A DNA stretch of 64,000 nt, taken from Marinomonas sp. UCMA 3892 (GTDB lineage Bacteria; Pseudomonadota; Gammaproteobacteria; Pseudomonadales; Marinomonadaceae). Shown here one piece after another: positions 39,167 through 48,698 of this stretch (the first letter of the stretch is position 1; every line of letters starts with the position of its first letter). A program made the position numbers and the translations under genes. The stretch lies in NCBI RefSeq assembly GCF_012726345.1, contig NZ_PTXN01000005.1:1-64000 (forward strand). Direction: 5' to 3'. Below the pieces are notes generated by a model. It searched no databases. It was not told where the DNA came from and saw only the letters and a program-made list of their open reading frames with translations.

Positions 39167-39192
39167 AACACATGAACATACATCCATGTGTT
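39167..39192 (-). promoter_or_regulatory. Dyad upstream of zntA (ArsR/SmtB-type operator candidate)
   Basis: AACACATG, 10 bp, CATGTGTT, a perfect 8+8 dyad 75 bp before the zntA start. A related sequence (CATATGAAGATATGTTCA) lies near 39317-39334. Both resemble the palindrome before the CDF gene. 39193-39598 otherwise holds no gene. Confidence 0.5.
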
Positions 39193-39598
39193 AATCATTA
39201 AAAAAGAAGGCTGTTGTCCTTCTGTTTACGATCGTCTGTGGTTGTGGCGTGCGGCGTGCGGCGCACGTGCTTACAGTTTCGACACATTTTCAAAATGCAG
39301 ATTGAATTTTAGCACACATATGAAGATATGTTCAATTATTTAATTCATGAAGTTAGCATGGTTAATTTCTACGCTCACGATGGGGGGGAGTGAAAGCTGG
39401 CGTCGGCTGATGAGGCCCAGGGGATTGAGTGCGGTCAGATTCATACAACCGTCACCCAAACATCACGCATGGGCGAAGTCGCGCTTACTCAGGACTGGGA
39501 TGGCGCATTACAGTTGCTGACGGGCTGGCACCTCTCTTGCGCAATCGCGAAAATGCCCAGCAAAAAGTAGGCATCTTTGCGTTCGACGCAATTCGCAA

Positions 39599-39967
39599 TC
39601 ATTCCTCAGAGAAGTGACAGACCATGTCCTGAAACACTTGACTGATGTGCTCATCCGCGATGCCGTAGAAGATATGTTTCGCCTGACGTTATCCACGCAC
39701 AAGTCGAGCTCCACGCAGGAGCCGCAGATGATGACTGACCAAGAATTGGGATAGATCGAGCGTTTCTGCGATGTCGCCCACCGCGACTGATCCGCGCATG
39801 CACTGTAGCAGGATCTTCAGGCGCGATTGATCTCCTAACAGGAGAAAAGTCTCAGCGAGAACAGCGACGTCACTATGAGAGAGCGCCAAGAGCTCTGGGG
39901 CCGAACGCTGAGCATTGGTGGCGCAATTCTGAGCATTGTCGCCATTGGCGTGTTTTCGAGAAGTCAT
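39599..39967 (-). pseudogene. ArsR/SmtB-family repressor with in-frame stop
   Basis: The frame encodes an ArsR winged helix (GDQSRLKILLQCM, DLSQFLVSHHLRLLRGARLV) and stops at TAA (39691-39689). It then continues in the same frame as RQAKHIFYGIADEHISQVFQDMVCHFSEE to TGA at 39601-39599, just as in the intact paralogue at 42405. The lost tail holds the alpha-5 metal site, so the truncated 92-residue product may bind DNA without sensing metal. It follows the CDF gene by 44 bp. Confidence 0.75.
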
Positions 39968-40011
39968 GGATTTCTTGTCCCTGAGCTGCCAGCACTACGC
40001 TGGCTGCAGCA

Positions 40012-41040
40012 TCAGTGTTGATGACCCGGGACGGAATGGTCGTGCTTATGACCCTTTTCATGGCTGTGGCTAGTGTCATGCTCATGTGGGGTGTGCCCTT
40101 GCGGCCCACCTGTCGGCTGCAAGCTGCAAAGGTTCTTTTCACCAGGAGAGTTCCATTCGATCCCGACCGTCACGTGCTCGATGCCAAATTGCTCTCGAAG
40201 CACCACCTCTACGCACTTGACCACGGTGCGCGCTTCCTCAGCCACACTAGGGCGAACGTGCAGCGTGGCCATCGTGCGACCAGAGGTAAGCTGCCATACA
40301 TGCACATGACTGACGGCCGCCAAGCCAGGCACCGCGCCCATCAGGCCTTGTTCCACCTGCTCCGGAGAAGCGTCCTCGGGCGCACCTTCGAGCAAAATGT
40401 GGATCGATTTCGCCAGGAGCTTCCAGGCGCTGCGCAGGATCAGGGCTGCCACCAGCACCGACAGGATGGGGTCAATTGGCGTCCAACCAATGAGATAGAT
40501 GACCACTGCAGCGACGATGGCACCGACCGAGCCCAGCAGGTCGCCCATCACGTGCAGGATGGCCCCCTTCACGTTGACGTGATCGGTCTCTCCGCGGGTC
40601 ATGATCCACAACACCAGAACGTTTACCAACAATCCAAGCACGGCGACGATCATCATCGGGCCGGCAAGGATGGCGGGCGGAGCTTGCAGTCGCTCCCATG
40701 CTTCATAGGCGATCCATGCCACGATCACAAAGAGCGTCACAGCGTTCAGGAAGCCGGCGATGACCTCGAACCGAAGGTAGCCAAAGGTGCGCTTGCTGTC
40801 AGCTGGTCGGCGCCCGAACCGGAATGCCGCGTATGCCAGAGCCAGCGCTGCTGCATCGGTCAGCATGTGGCCCGCATCGGCCAGAAGGGCCAGCGAGCCC
40901 GACAGCACGCCGCCGACAGCCTCCACGATCATGAAGCCGAAGATCAGGAAGAAGGACAGCAAGACCTTGCGTTCGTTAGCGCCGGTCACTTTTGGAGTGT
41001 GGTCATGGTCGTGACCATGTTCATCGTGCGATTGGGACAT
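40012..41040 (-). CDS. CDF zinc/cobalt/cadmium transporter (CzcD/ZitB-like)
   Basis: 342-residue cation diffusion facilitator that exports Zn, Co or Cd against protons. Six membrane helices are expected; the metal-site motifs are ADAGHMLTD and HVMGDLLGS. Both termini are His-rich (HDEHGHDHDH; HEHDTSHSHEKGHKHDH). A metal-responsive palindrome lies 50 bp upstream and a damaged arsR follows, so it was probably a repressor-controlled operon. Confidence 0.87.
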   Translation of the reverse strand: MSQSHDEHGHDHDHTPKVTGANERKVLLSFFLIFGFMIVEAVGGVLSGSLALLADAGHMLTDAAALALAYAAFRFGRRPADSKRTFGYLRFEVIAGFLNAVTLFVIVAWIAYEAWERLQAPPAILAGPMMIVAVLGLLVNVLVLWIMTRGETDHVNVKGAILHVMGDLLGSVGAIVAAVVIYLIGWTPIDPILSVLVAALILRSAWKLLAKSIHILLEGAPEDASPEQVEQGLMGAVPGLAAVSHVHVWQLTSGRTMATLHVRPSVAEEARTVVKCVEVVLREQFGIEHVTVGIEWNSPGEKNLCSLQPTGGPQGHTPHEHDTSHSHEKGHKHDHSVPGHQH

Positions 41041-41089
41041 CAGGGCCTCGCGCAGAAATTAGGTGGTTGACTGTACGTAAAATATAATA

Positions 41090-41107
41090 CATGAACATAT
41101 GTTTATG
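41090..41107 (-). promoter_or_regulatory. Palindromic operator of the CDF gene
   Basis: CATGAACATATGTTTATG is an 18-bp palindrome broken by one mismatch, 50 bp before the CDF start. The pattern is that of ArsR/SmtB operators. 41108-41385 between this site and lpd holds no gene I can support. Confidence 0.6.
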
Positions 41108-41385
41108 CAATGTATTTTTAGCAAACCATACTAAGGACTGCGAAAGATGAGTGGCGGCGATGCGGCTATTTAGTACGCCTATCCTCTTGGCCACACCCTG
41201 TGCAGGTCGTCCACAATCAGGTCGTGATGATGTTGGCCCAGATCCAAGTGCTGACGCAGATAGAGGATGACCCGCCGGAAGGTTCGGATGGTCGTGAGCC
41301 AGATCGGACGGGGCGCTGGCTGGCCAAAACCGCAGCGCGAGCACCACGCAGGAAAGCGCCTGAAAACATCTAGGAGATTTCAATC

Positions 41386-42364
41386 ATGGACACGAACTTC
41401 GACGTCATCGTCATCGTCATCGTCATTGGCGCCGGGCCTGGTGGCGACATCGCAGCGATTCGCGCCGAGCAGTTAGGCATGAATGTCGCCTGCGTCGATG
41501 CCTGGAAAACCAAGGAAGGCAAGCCTACCCAAGACGGTACATGCAACAACATCGGGTGCATCCCGTCAAAGGCGCTGCTGCAGTCGTCCAAAAACTTAGA
41601 CCAAGCCAAGCACCACTTCGGCGCGCTCGGCATCATGTCCACGGGCGAGCTACGCATGGACGTGGCTGTGATGCTGGAGCGCAAGAATCAGGTCGTGAAG
41701 TCGAGCAACGAAGGCAAACTCTATCTGTTCCGAAAAAACAAGGTGCAGTTCTTAAACGGTCTGGCGTTTATGACTCGGGCCGCCGTCGGCCTTGAACTGG
41801 ATGGGCGCGGAGCCGTCGTGGTGAACGGCGAATGGCGCACCAGCGTGCCCAGTATCTGGGCCATCGCCGATGTGGTGCGCGGCCTGATGCTAGCGCACAT
41901 GGCAGAGGAAGAAGGTGTCGCTGTGGTCGAGCGCAGAAGGTGTCGCTGTGGTCGAGCGCATTGCAGGCCATCGCGGTCATGTCGATTTCAACACGATCCC
42001 CAACGTCATCTACACCAGCCCGGAAATCGCCTGGGTAGGTCGCACCGAGCAGCAGCTCAAATACGCGGGCGCAGCATATCGTAGCTGTACATTTCCGTTC
42101 ATGGCTAACGGTCGCGCGCGTGCATTGAGCGAGACAGCGGGTCTCGTCAAGGTGATCGCAAATCCTACGACAGACGAAATCCTCGGCGTACATGTAGTCG
42201 GCCCGCAGATCAGCGAACTTGTGGCTGAGGCGGTCATCGCGATGGCATTCAATAAGGCCTCACTTGCGGTCGATAAGCGCGCTGAACTTCTGATTGATCA
42301 GAATTGGACCCGCATTCATCTCATTGAGTGTAGCCGCGGGCGGTCATACGGCCCCAGCTTGTAA
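41386..42364 (+). pseudogene. lpd: Dihydrolipoamide [17 protein letters not shown] gene, internally deleted and frameshifted
   Basis: The N-terminus keeps the FAD site (GAGPGG) and the redox pair in CNNIGCIPSKALL. About 200 central residues are missing between FLNGLAF and a GAVVVNGEWRT segment. A 22-bp direct duplication near 41920-41960 then shifts the frame, and the C-terminal domain (FNTIPNVIYTSPEIAWVGRTE) reads in another frame from 41915. The start carries an expanded GTCATC hexamer run that encodes VIVIVIVI. It cannot encode a working enzyme. Confidence 0.75.
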
Positions 42365-42404
42365 TAGATCGCAATCCGCATCGCAACGAGCGCTTCGCCC
42401 GCGG

Positions 42405-42758
42405 CTAATCGTCGTTGTGCTCTTCGACGATGTGAGTGGACATGTCCAGCAGCACTTGGTTCACATGCTTGTCGTCCACCTCATAGAAAATTTGCTTGGC
42501 CTGGCGCACCCCCTTCACAAGGCGGGCTCCACGCAGCAGCCGCAGGTGGTGACTGACCAGCGACTGCGAAAGCTCGAGGGATTCCGCGATGTCCCCAACC
42601 GAGGAGGAACCCTTCATGCAGCACAGCATTATTCTCAACCGAGACGGGTCGCCCAGTAGGCGGAAGGTCTCGGCCAGGATCGTAACGTCATTCTGTGACA
42701 AAGAAGCCAGATCGTCGCTTGCACCGCGGGGCGCGTTAACTTGTTTGCGTAAAGTCAT
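42405..42758 (-). CDS. ArsR/SmtB-family metal-sensing repressor
   Basis: 117 residues. Winged-helix DNA-binding region at ~45-90 (SLELSQSLVSHHLRLLRG). The C-terminal helix contains DDKHVNQVLLDMSTHIVEEH, the Asp-x-His ... His-x-x-Glu pattern of the alpha-5 Zn site in SmtB/CzrA. It is probably the working repressor for the palindromic operators at 39167 and 41090, since the other copy is broken. The region upstream (42759-42998) shows no gene. Confidence 0.82.
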   Translation of the reverse strand: MTLRKQVNAPRGASDDLASLSQNDVTILAETFRLLGDPSRLRIMLCCMKGSSSVGDIAESLELSQSLVSHHLRLLRGARLVKGVRQAKQIFYEVDDKHVNQVLLDMSTHIVEEHNDD

Positions 42759-42998
42759 TTCTCAAAAATTCCAACTCTCGAACAGCTACTCATGCCGTTC
42801 AGAATTAACGAGGCTGCGATAATTTGATCGCACTCGCCGACAAAGATCAGGAGACAGCCTGCGAGCCAAGGCGCGCCGCGTCTATGCGCAGCGAAATCGT
42901 CCAAACCAGCAGCGCTCAAAATAGGGCTTAACCTTACAACATAGTAACCCTCAAGTACCCTGTATGTCTAATTTCAATTTTGAGAAGACACCTTGAGC

Positions 42999-43121
42999 AT
43001 GCCATTAACAAGTGCTGGTCGTGCCACCGTAGCAGCGATCAGCCTGCCCATCGAGGGCATGACCTGCACGAGCTGCATCGTCCGAATCGAGTGCGCCCTG
43101 ACCAAGGTGCCTGTCTCTTGA
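42999..43121 (+). pseudogene. 5' stub of a copper P1B ATPase (HMA domain only)
   Basis: An ATG frame of 40 codons encodes an HMA metal-binding start with GMTCTSCIVRIE. It is cut at TKVP, where the IS50-like end sequence begins, and stops within it. The rest of the pump is gone. Confidence 0.6.
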
Positions 43122-43144
43122 TCACATCTCATTGATCAAGAGAC
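43111..43144. repeat. Two abutting IS50/IS4-like terminal repeats
   Basis: CTGTCTCTTGATCACATCT (43111-43129) differs by one base from the Tn5 inside end. TGATCAAGAGAC (43133-43144) is its inverted partner only 3 bp away. No transposase lies between, so this is a scar. The rest of 43145-43520 is non-coding. Confidence 0.6.
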
Positions 43145-43520
43145 TTGGCTAACAGGTAACCTTCAAGGATGGTTTGTGGTAAAACTATCCTTCCCATAAC
43201 CGCTCCCTGCCGACTCGTCCCGTCCTTTTTGAATCAAACCAACCCACTAATTTTCCGAGACTTATACAAACCCAATAAACACTTGGAGTTCGCTTCGGTA
43301 CTTTTTTCTTTTCGACTTTTGACCACAGCAGCTTCCAATCACTCACAAACTTACTTGTTAGCACTGATTAAATAAAGTTGACTTTAATCATATGAATTTT
43401 AATAAATTAAAAATCAGGCCGCATGCGACCTCATCCTGACGACAAAGGTCTAGCTTTCGAGCTAAACTGCGTATTCCCACCCATGGCGATCACCTAATAA
43501 CATTGAAGGGAGTCGAAAGT

Positions 43521-43946
43521 TTAAGGGCAGCTTTCTATGTCCTGCAGATGGGAAGTATCCGCGAGGTAGAGAGCCTTCAGTATTGGGCAGTCGGGTTTTT
43601 CATTTCCCGCGCAGCAAGCAGAGAGTGTGGTAAGAATTGATGCCATACGTTGAAATTCTTCAATTTTTAAGGTTAAATCATTAATATGAGATTCAACTAT
43701 ACTTTTAACATCTGCACTCTGACGCGAATGATTTCCCCAAAGAGAAAGTAACTCTCCTGCCTGTGACAGAGAAAAACCGAGATCTCGACATCGACGTATA
43801 AAATGTAACTTATAAACATCGGCATCTTTGTAGATCCGATAACCAGCCTCTGTTCTGGAGACTGATGGTATTAGCCCAACCTCCTCATAGTAACGAATCA
43901 TTTTCGCCGAAACTCCCGATAAGCGGGCTGCATCACCAATGTTCAT
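43521..43946 (-). CDS. cueR: CueR-like MerR-family copper activator
   Basis: 141 residues from ATG at 43946 (GGGAGG 5 bp upstream). N-terminal winged helix MNIGDAARLSGVSAKMIRYYEE, a dimerisation helix, and a C-terminal loop CAGNEKPDC with the two cysteines of a Cu(I) site. It probably activates the 19-bp-spacer promoters in this island. A perfect CueR-type dyad lies 150 bp upstream. Confidence 0.8.
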   Translation of the reverse strand: MNIGDAARLSGVSAKMIRYYEEVGLIPSVSRTEAGYRIYKDADVYKLHFIRRCRDLGFSLSQAGELLSLWGNHSRQSADVKSIVESHINDLTLKIEEFQRMASILTTLSACCAGNEKPDCPILKALYLADTSHLQDIESCP

Positions 43947-44096
43947 CTTCACCTCCCAAATGATTTTTACTAATACTGTAGTTAGCTTTAAGTAACATAG
44001 TTTCGGGTAACATTTATTGAAGGAAATTTCCTAATCCATTGAACCAAGTAACCATTAACCTGTTCCCAAAAATCTCACCAGCCCCCACCTAACTTC

Positions 44097-44127
44097 AGGT
44101 TAAACCTTCCCCTAACCGGAAGGTCAA
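44097..44127 (-). promoter_or_regulatory. Orphan MerR-type promoter with perfect dyad
   Basis: Minus strand TTGACC (44127-44122), 19 bp, TAACCT (44102-44097). The spacer holds ACCTTCC-N7-GGAAGGT, a perfect dyad. The first gene downstream is cueR, 150 bp away, so it either autoregulates cueR or is left from a lost target. 43947-44096 has no other feature. Confidence 0.68.
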
Positions 44128-44257
44128 GAGAAGTCGATAGATTTTTTGTATGATATTAAAATCTTGATCGTTTAGATTTCCCACATGGTTTAATAATAAA
44201 TAATTCTTAAAGTTCAAAAATAAATGCCGACTTAATTCATCTGACTCCACTGATCAT

Positions 44258-44372
44258 CTAGTGTTCAAAAAATTATCTACCCATTGAACCATTGCTTTAA
44301 CCAAATCATCATCATATGCGATGTGCTGACCATGGCGCTGTTCTGGCGAGGGCAGCCTCAAGGTGTCATCGT
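44258..44372 (-). pseudogene. 3' end of a possible alpha/beta-hydrolase gene
   Basis: About 38 codons before TAG at 44260-44258 read like a hydrolase C-terminus (PEQRHGQHIAYDDDLVKAMVQWVDNFL). The upstream part is replaced by cadA-like sequence. Identity is uncertain. Confidence 0.35.
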
Positions 44373-44418
44373 TCATACTGATAGTTGGACCATTGCAGTT
44401 TTGAGAGTCAAATTCATT
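44373..44418 (-). pseudogene. cadA-like ATPase fragment, downstream piece
   Basis: Read across the IS21 element, the frame of the 46839-46963 piece continues as NLTLKTAMVQLSV to a stop at 44373. This matches the post-transmembrane segment of Zn/Cd ATPases. It ends where hydrolase-like sequence begins. Confidence 0.55.
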
Positions 44419-44477
44419 TATTGAACGTCAACTACCTTGTCCGGTTCGCGTCAATTAACTTGTCCGGTTGACGATGT

Positions 44478-45248
44478 TTAATTGTCGTTAGCGATAGGCA
44501 TCTCCTTTCTCATCATTGACGCCTTTTTACGGTAGCTTTCGCCACCTATCTCTAAAATAGTGGCGTGATGCACTAACCGATCAATCGCCGCCACCGTCAT
44601 CATGTTGTCGTCGAAGATCTGATCCCACCCACTAAAAGGCTGATTTGAGGTGATAATCAAACTGCCCGTTTCATAGCGGTGCGCAATCAATTCAAACAAT
44701 ACCTGTGTTTCTTGGCTGCTTTTTTTGACGTAGCCAATATCATCAATGATGAGCACCGTATATTTGTCCATGCGAGCCAGCACGTCAGTCAATACCAACG
44801 CCGCTTTTGCTTGCTGAAGGCTTTGAGCAAGATGGGTAGCGCTAGTGAACTTTACTCGCACCCCTTGCGCCAACAAGGCATAGCCAATACCACAGGCAAG
44901 ATGGGTTTTACCCACACCACTGGCACCAAACAACAACACGTTCTCGGCTTGATTAACCCACTGCTGTTGATCCGCCAGGGCAATAAGCTGATTTTTATTA
45001 ATCCCCTCTACCACACTAAAATCAAATTGGCTCAACGGCTTACCCGGTGGCAGTTGTGCTTCGCGGGTATAGCGTTGTAAACGCTTGTGATGACGCTCAC
45101 CCACTTCGTGTTCACACAAAGCCGCAAGGTAGGTTTGCGGTAACCATTGTTCATCCAGCGCCTTTTGTGCAAGGCCTTCCCAGTGCTGGGCGAAGCTACT
45201 TAACTTTAATTCCTTCAAGAGAATCGGGAGGGAGGCAAGATCAGCCAT
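44478..45248 (-). CDS. istB: IstB ATPase, IS21 element B
   Basis: 256 residues from ATG at 45248, which GGAGGT precedes. AAA+ Walker A GASGVGKTH and Walker B LIIDDIGYV are present. It is the target-selection helper for IstA and overlaps its end by 8 bp. Confidence 0.9.
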   Translation of the reverse strand: MADLASLPILLKELKLSSFAQHWEGLAQKALDEQWLPQTYLAALCEHEVGERHHKRLQRYTREAQLPPGKPLSQFDFSVVEGINKNQLIALADQQQWVNQAENVLLFGASGVGKTHLACGIGYALLAQGVRVKFTSATHLAQSLQQAKAALVLTDVLARMDKYTVLIIDDIGYVKKSSQETQVLFELIAHRYETGSLIITSNQPFSGWDQIFDDNMMTVAAIDRLVHHATILEIGGESYRKKASMMRKEMPIANDN

Positions 45249-46746
45249 GTTGCACCTCCACACATAACAGCTGATCGTAATCAGCCAGCAGGTGCTGCTT
45301 TGCCGTAATGAGTGGAATCACGGCCGTGTCTGTACTAAAGCGCTTATTGCACTGTAAGTTGCTGGGTAATTCACCCCCCTCAATGCTTTTGAGTACGTAA
45401 CGACCAAGGCTATCTTGGCACTGAGCTGTCGCGGCCAAGTGCAGCAGGCGCACGATGTAACGGCAGGCATCATGGGGATTCAGTGTGCCGTCAACATACT
45501 GCCAGATACGGTGGTAGTCCGGGGTGGGTAATAAGTCATCGCGCAGCTGCGAGTAACGGAAGGCCCCCGGCTTTTTAACCAAGGAGTCGATAACATGGCG
45601 ATAATCGACACTGCGTCCGCGCTGGGTTGTGGTGGCATAAACACGCGGTAAGCTGAGTATCTGCTCATGCCCACTGAACAGATCCAAGCGCTCGTCATAC
45701 AGCTGAACATACAGCCGCTCGCCGATAAAGCGAGACGGTACGGTATAGGTCACCCGTTTGAGGTCAAAGCTGCTACTGCTGCTAATCAGAACACTGTGCT
45801 CCGCATAATCATGAGTGCGCCGTTTTGGCAGTGTCTGCAATAACGGCCGCTCTTGTTCAAAGCGGGTGCGGCATTGCTGGTTAATCTTGGTGACAATACC
45901 ATCCACGAAGGCTTGATAGGCCTCAAGGGACGTAAAATCAGTATCGCCTCGCAGCAGCAAGGCCTGAGTCATACGTCGCTTTAAATGCCCGTGTGCCGCT
46001 TCTATTGTACCGTTCTCATGGCTCTTGCCGGGGTTGTTACGACTGCCTTTGAGTTGATAGTGGTGGCATAAGGCGTCGTACCGAACGGTAAGCTGTTCCT
46101 TCTCGGCCAGATTGTTAAAGGCGGCACTCAAGCTGTCGGTGCGGTGTTCAAGGGGTGCGCCACCACTGCGCCATAAGGCATTCTGAAGCCCTGTAGACAA
46201 GGCGGTATAGCTTTCACCACCGCAAATGACTTTGGCGTACGTCCAGCCGCTAAAGGCAAGGCGATAGTGGTATAGCAAATGGCAAAATACCTGCCCAAGT
46301 ATTGTAATCGTAACCCCTTTCAAGAGCGTGAAGTCCGATAAACCCAAACGCCCAGGCACTTTAGTTTGGCGGAACATGACTTCCTTTGCGGGGCCATGTT
46401 TGACCTTCCATGCTTTGACACGTCGCTGCAACGTGCGCAGTACGGTGTTGTCATACTGATTGGGGTAGTTGTCGTGAAGGTATTCAAACAACGTGAGCGG
46501 CAATAGTTCAGGGTTCGCTTCGAGTAGTGGTACCAGCACCGATGACCAGACCTCAGCAAGCGGGTCTTTGCGAGTGCGCCATTGACGCTTGGGGGTTGGT
46601 TCTGTGTTCAGTTCACCGCTGTCTATGCGGCGACCTGATCGCTCTGATAAACCAGACTTTGCCGAAGCGGCAAGCTGGGTTTGACCTTGTTTACGTTCAT
46701 TCATATATAACCTGATTTGTTGATCTGTGATGGGTTTGCCCGACAC
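45241..46746 (-). CDS. istA: IstA transposase, IS21 element B
   Basis: 501-residue DDE transposase. Helix-turn-helix near the N-terminus, catalytic acids in LSDFTLL, EHRTDSL and HENGTIEAAHG, and a C-terminal beta-barrel domain. Full length and uninterrupted. Confidence 0.9.
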   Translation of the reverse strand: MSGKPITDQQIRLYMNERKQGQTQLAASAKSGLSERSGRRIDSGELNTEPTPKRQWRTRKDPLAEVWSSVLVPLLEANPELLPLTLFEYLHDNYPNQYDNTVLRTLQRRVKAWKVKHGPAKEVMFRQTKVPGRLGLSDFTLLKGVTITILGQVFCHLLYHYRLAFSGWTYAKVICGGESYTALSTGLQNALWRSGGAPLEHRTDSLSAAFNNLAEKEQLTVRYDALCHHYQLKGSRNNPGKSHENGTIEAAHGHLKRRMTQALLLRGDTDFTSLEAYQAFVDGIVTKINQQCRTRFEQERPLLQTLPKRRTHDYAEHSVLISSSSSFDLKRVTYTVPSRFIGERLYVQLYDERLDLFSGHEQILSLPRVYATTTQRGRSVDYRHVIDSLVKKPGAFRYSQLRDDLLPTPDYHRIWQYVDGTLNPHDACRYIVRLLHLAATAQCQDSLGRYVLKSIEGGELPSNLQCNKRFSTDTAVIPLITAKQHLLADYDQLLCVEVQHG

Positions 46747-46838
46747 GGTTATCTCCTAATGGAATCCGTGACGGACGGTATCAGATCAACCGGCCAACAT
46801 AGTTGTCGCCGACCGGACAAGTTAATTGTCGTTCAATA

Positions 46839-46963
46839 TTCATTAGAGATCCGATTGCATTTCGAGCTCTATCGAGTGATTTTGCTTCAATGAGTTCAGC
46901 AATAGTAAAGAGCACCATAATCATCGCAGCTTCTGGCCACTGTCTAGAATTAAGGCCCATAAC
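46839..46963 (-). pseudogene. cadA-like ATPase fragment, middle piece
   Basis: A short stretch between two IS21 elements encodes QWPEAAMIMVLFTIAELIEA and SLDRARNAIGSLM, the second transmembrane pair of a Zn/Cd P1B ATPase. Confidence 0.75.
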
Positions 46964-47145
46964 TGCGTATTCCAGACCAAGGTTGCCACTGATTCCAGAC
47001 GAAGCCTGCCACCCATTCCACGCGAAAGCTGCCACTGATTCCACGGCAAAGCTGCCACCCTGGCAGGCTGCCTGATTCCCCCATCAAAACGTCCGGCGCG
47101 GGATAACTAACGGTACTCTGCTCCTTTTCATCCGGAGAGGGCCAG

Positions 47146-48687
47146 ATGCCAGCGAAGAGGTTATCCATGCGTAAAATCAAAGAAGTCCTTCGCCTCAAGT
47201 GGGAGCGAGGGCTTAGCAACCGACAGGTTGCCGCAGCCTGCGGCATCAGTCGCCCCACTGTGAGCGAGTATCTGCGGCGTGCTGCTGAGGCGGAGCTTGG
47301 CTGGCCGCTGCCAGAGGATCTGAGTGAAGCCCAGCTGGAGCAACGGCTGTTCCCGCCACCACCGGATCTACCGGCACAGGTCCGAGGCATTCCAGACTGG
47401 CAGCGGATCCACGATGAGCTCCGGGGCAAGAACGTCACCCTGTTCCTGCTCTGGCAGGAGTACCGGGAAGCCAATCCGGATGGCTACCAGTACAGCTGGT
47501 TCTGCGAGCACTACCGGGCCTGGCAGGGCAAGCTGGATCTGGTGATGCGTCAGGACCACCGAGCCGGTGAAAAGCTGTTCGTGGACTATGCTGGGCACAC
47601 GGTGCCCGTCATTGATCGCACCACCGGTGAGATCCATGAGGCGCAAGTCTTTGTGGCGGTGATGGGTGCGTCCAATTACACCTACGCCGAGGCCACCTGG
47701 AGCCAGACACTGCCGGACTGGATCGGCTCTCACATCCGGACTTTCGAGTTCTTGGGCGGCGTGCCGGAACTGGTGGTTCCGGATAACCTCCGTTCCGGCG
47801 TCAGCAAGGCCCATCGCTACGAGCCGGATCTCAATCCGACCTATCAGGATATGGCTAGCCATTATGGCGTGGCCGTTGTCCCCACACGGGTTCGCAAGCC
47901 CCGTGACAAGGCCAAGGTGGAAGGTGGCGTATTGATCGTTGAGCGCTGGATCCTGGCGGCCCTGCGCCACCGTCAGCACTTCTCCCTGGGGCAGCTCAAC
48001 GCCACCATCCGTGAGCTGTTGGAGAAGCTCAATAGCCGCCCCTTCCGCAAGTTGCCCGGGTGCCGGCTTGATCACTTCAAACAGCTGGACCAGCCGGTTC
48101 TACAACCGCTACCCGCCGAGCCGTATGTCTACGCCGAGTGGAAAAAAGCCCGGGTACACATCGACTACCACGTGGCCATCGATGGGCATTACTACTCGGT
48201 GCCCTACACCCTGATCAAGAAAGAGGTGGAGGTCCGGATCACCCACAACACCATCGAATGCTTCCACCGAGGCAACCGGATCGCCAGCCACCGGCGTTCG
48301 GATCAGAAGGGTCGGCATAGCACCATCGCCGCTCACATGCCGGAGTCCCACCGCCAAGCCGGCGAGTGGAACCCAGAGCGACTGACCGCCTGGGCAGCCA
48401 AGACTGGACCGGCAACTGAAAAGCTTATCCGTACCGCGCTGGGGGCAAGAAAGCATCCGCAACAGGCCTATCGGTCCTGTCTGGGCATTCTCCGGTTGGG
48501 GCAGAGCTACGGCGGGTCGCGGCTGGAGGCCGCCTGCCAACGCGCCCTGATGCTGGGCAGCTGCCGATACAAGAGCATCGAATCCATCCTCAAGCACCGC
48601 CTGGATGAGCAGCCCCTGGAAGAGCAACAAGAACTGGCCTTACCTGACACACACGACAACATCCGCGGCCCTGCCTACTACCACTGA
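47146..48687 (+). CDS. istA: IstA transposase, IS21 element A
   Basis: 513 residues. N-terminal helix-turn-helix [21 protein letters not shown], catalytic core with [17 protein letters not shown] and a Glu in KAKVEGGV, and the C-terminal barrel. GGAGAGG precedes the ATG. Confidence 0.9.
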   Translation: MPAKRLSMRKIKEVLRLKWERGLSNRQVAAACGISRPTVSEYLRRAAEAELGWPLPEDLSEAQLEQRLFPPPPDLPAQVRGIPDWQRIHDELRGKNVTLFLLWQEYREANPDGYQYSWFCEHYRAWQGKLDLVMRQDHRAGEKLFVDYAGHTVPVIDRTTGEIHEAQVFVAVMGASNYTYAEATWSQTLPDWIGSHIRTFEFLGGVPELVVPDNLRSGVSKAHRYEPDLNPTYQDMASHYGVAVVPTRVRKPRDKAKVEGGVLIVERWILAALRHRQHFSLGQLNATIRELLEKLNSRPFRKLPGCRLDHFKQLDQPVLQPLPAEPYVYAEWKKARVHIDYHVAIDGHYYSVPYTLIKKEVEVRITHNTIECFHRGNRIASHRRSDQKGRHSTIAAHMPESHRQAGEWNPERLTAWAAKTGPATEKLIRTALGARKHPQQAYRSCLGILRLGQSYGGSRLEAACQRALMLGSCRYKSIESILKHRLDEQPLEEQQELALPDTHDNIRGPAYYH

Positions 48688-48698
48688 AGGAATCTGAC

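Larger units (their letters stand above)
44419..46838 (-). mobile_element. IS21-family element B, complete
   Basis: 2420 bp. Ends TATTGAACG and CGTTCAATA with internal CTTGTCCGG repeats, flanked by a 6-bp direct repeat TTCATT (44413-44418 and 46839-46844). It carries istA and istB. Confidence 0.83.

Noticed and set aside
41021-41383. 120-residue minus-strand frame overlapping the CDF start
   Set aside because: It covers the operator and promoter of the CDF gene and its C-terminal part mirrors that gene in another frame.
43169-43375. 68-residue plus-strand frame
   Set aside because: Low-complexity composition and no ribosome-binding site, in a stop-rich spacer after an IS scar.
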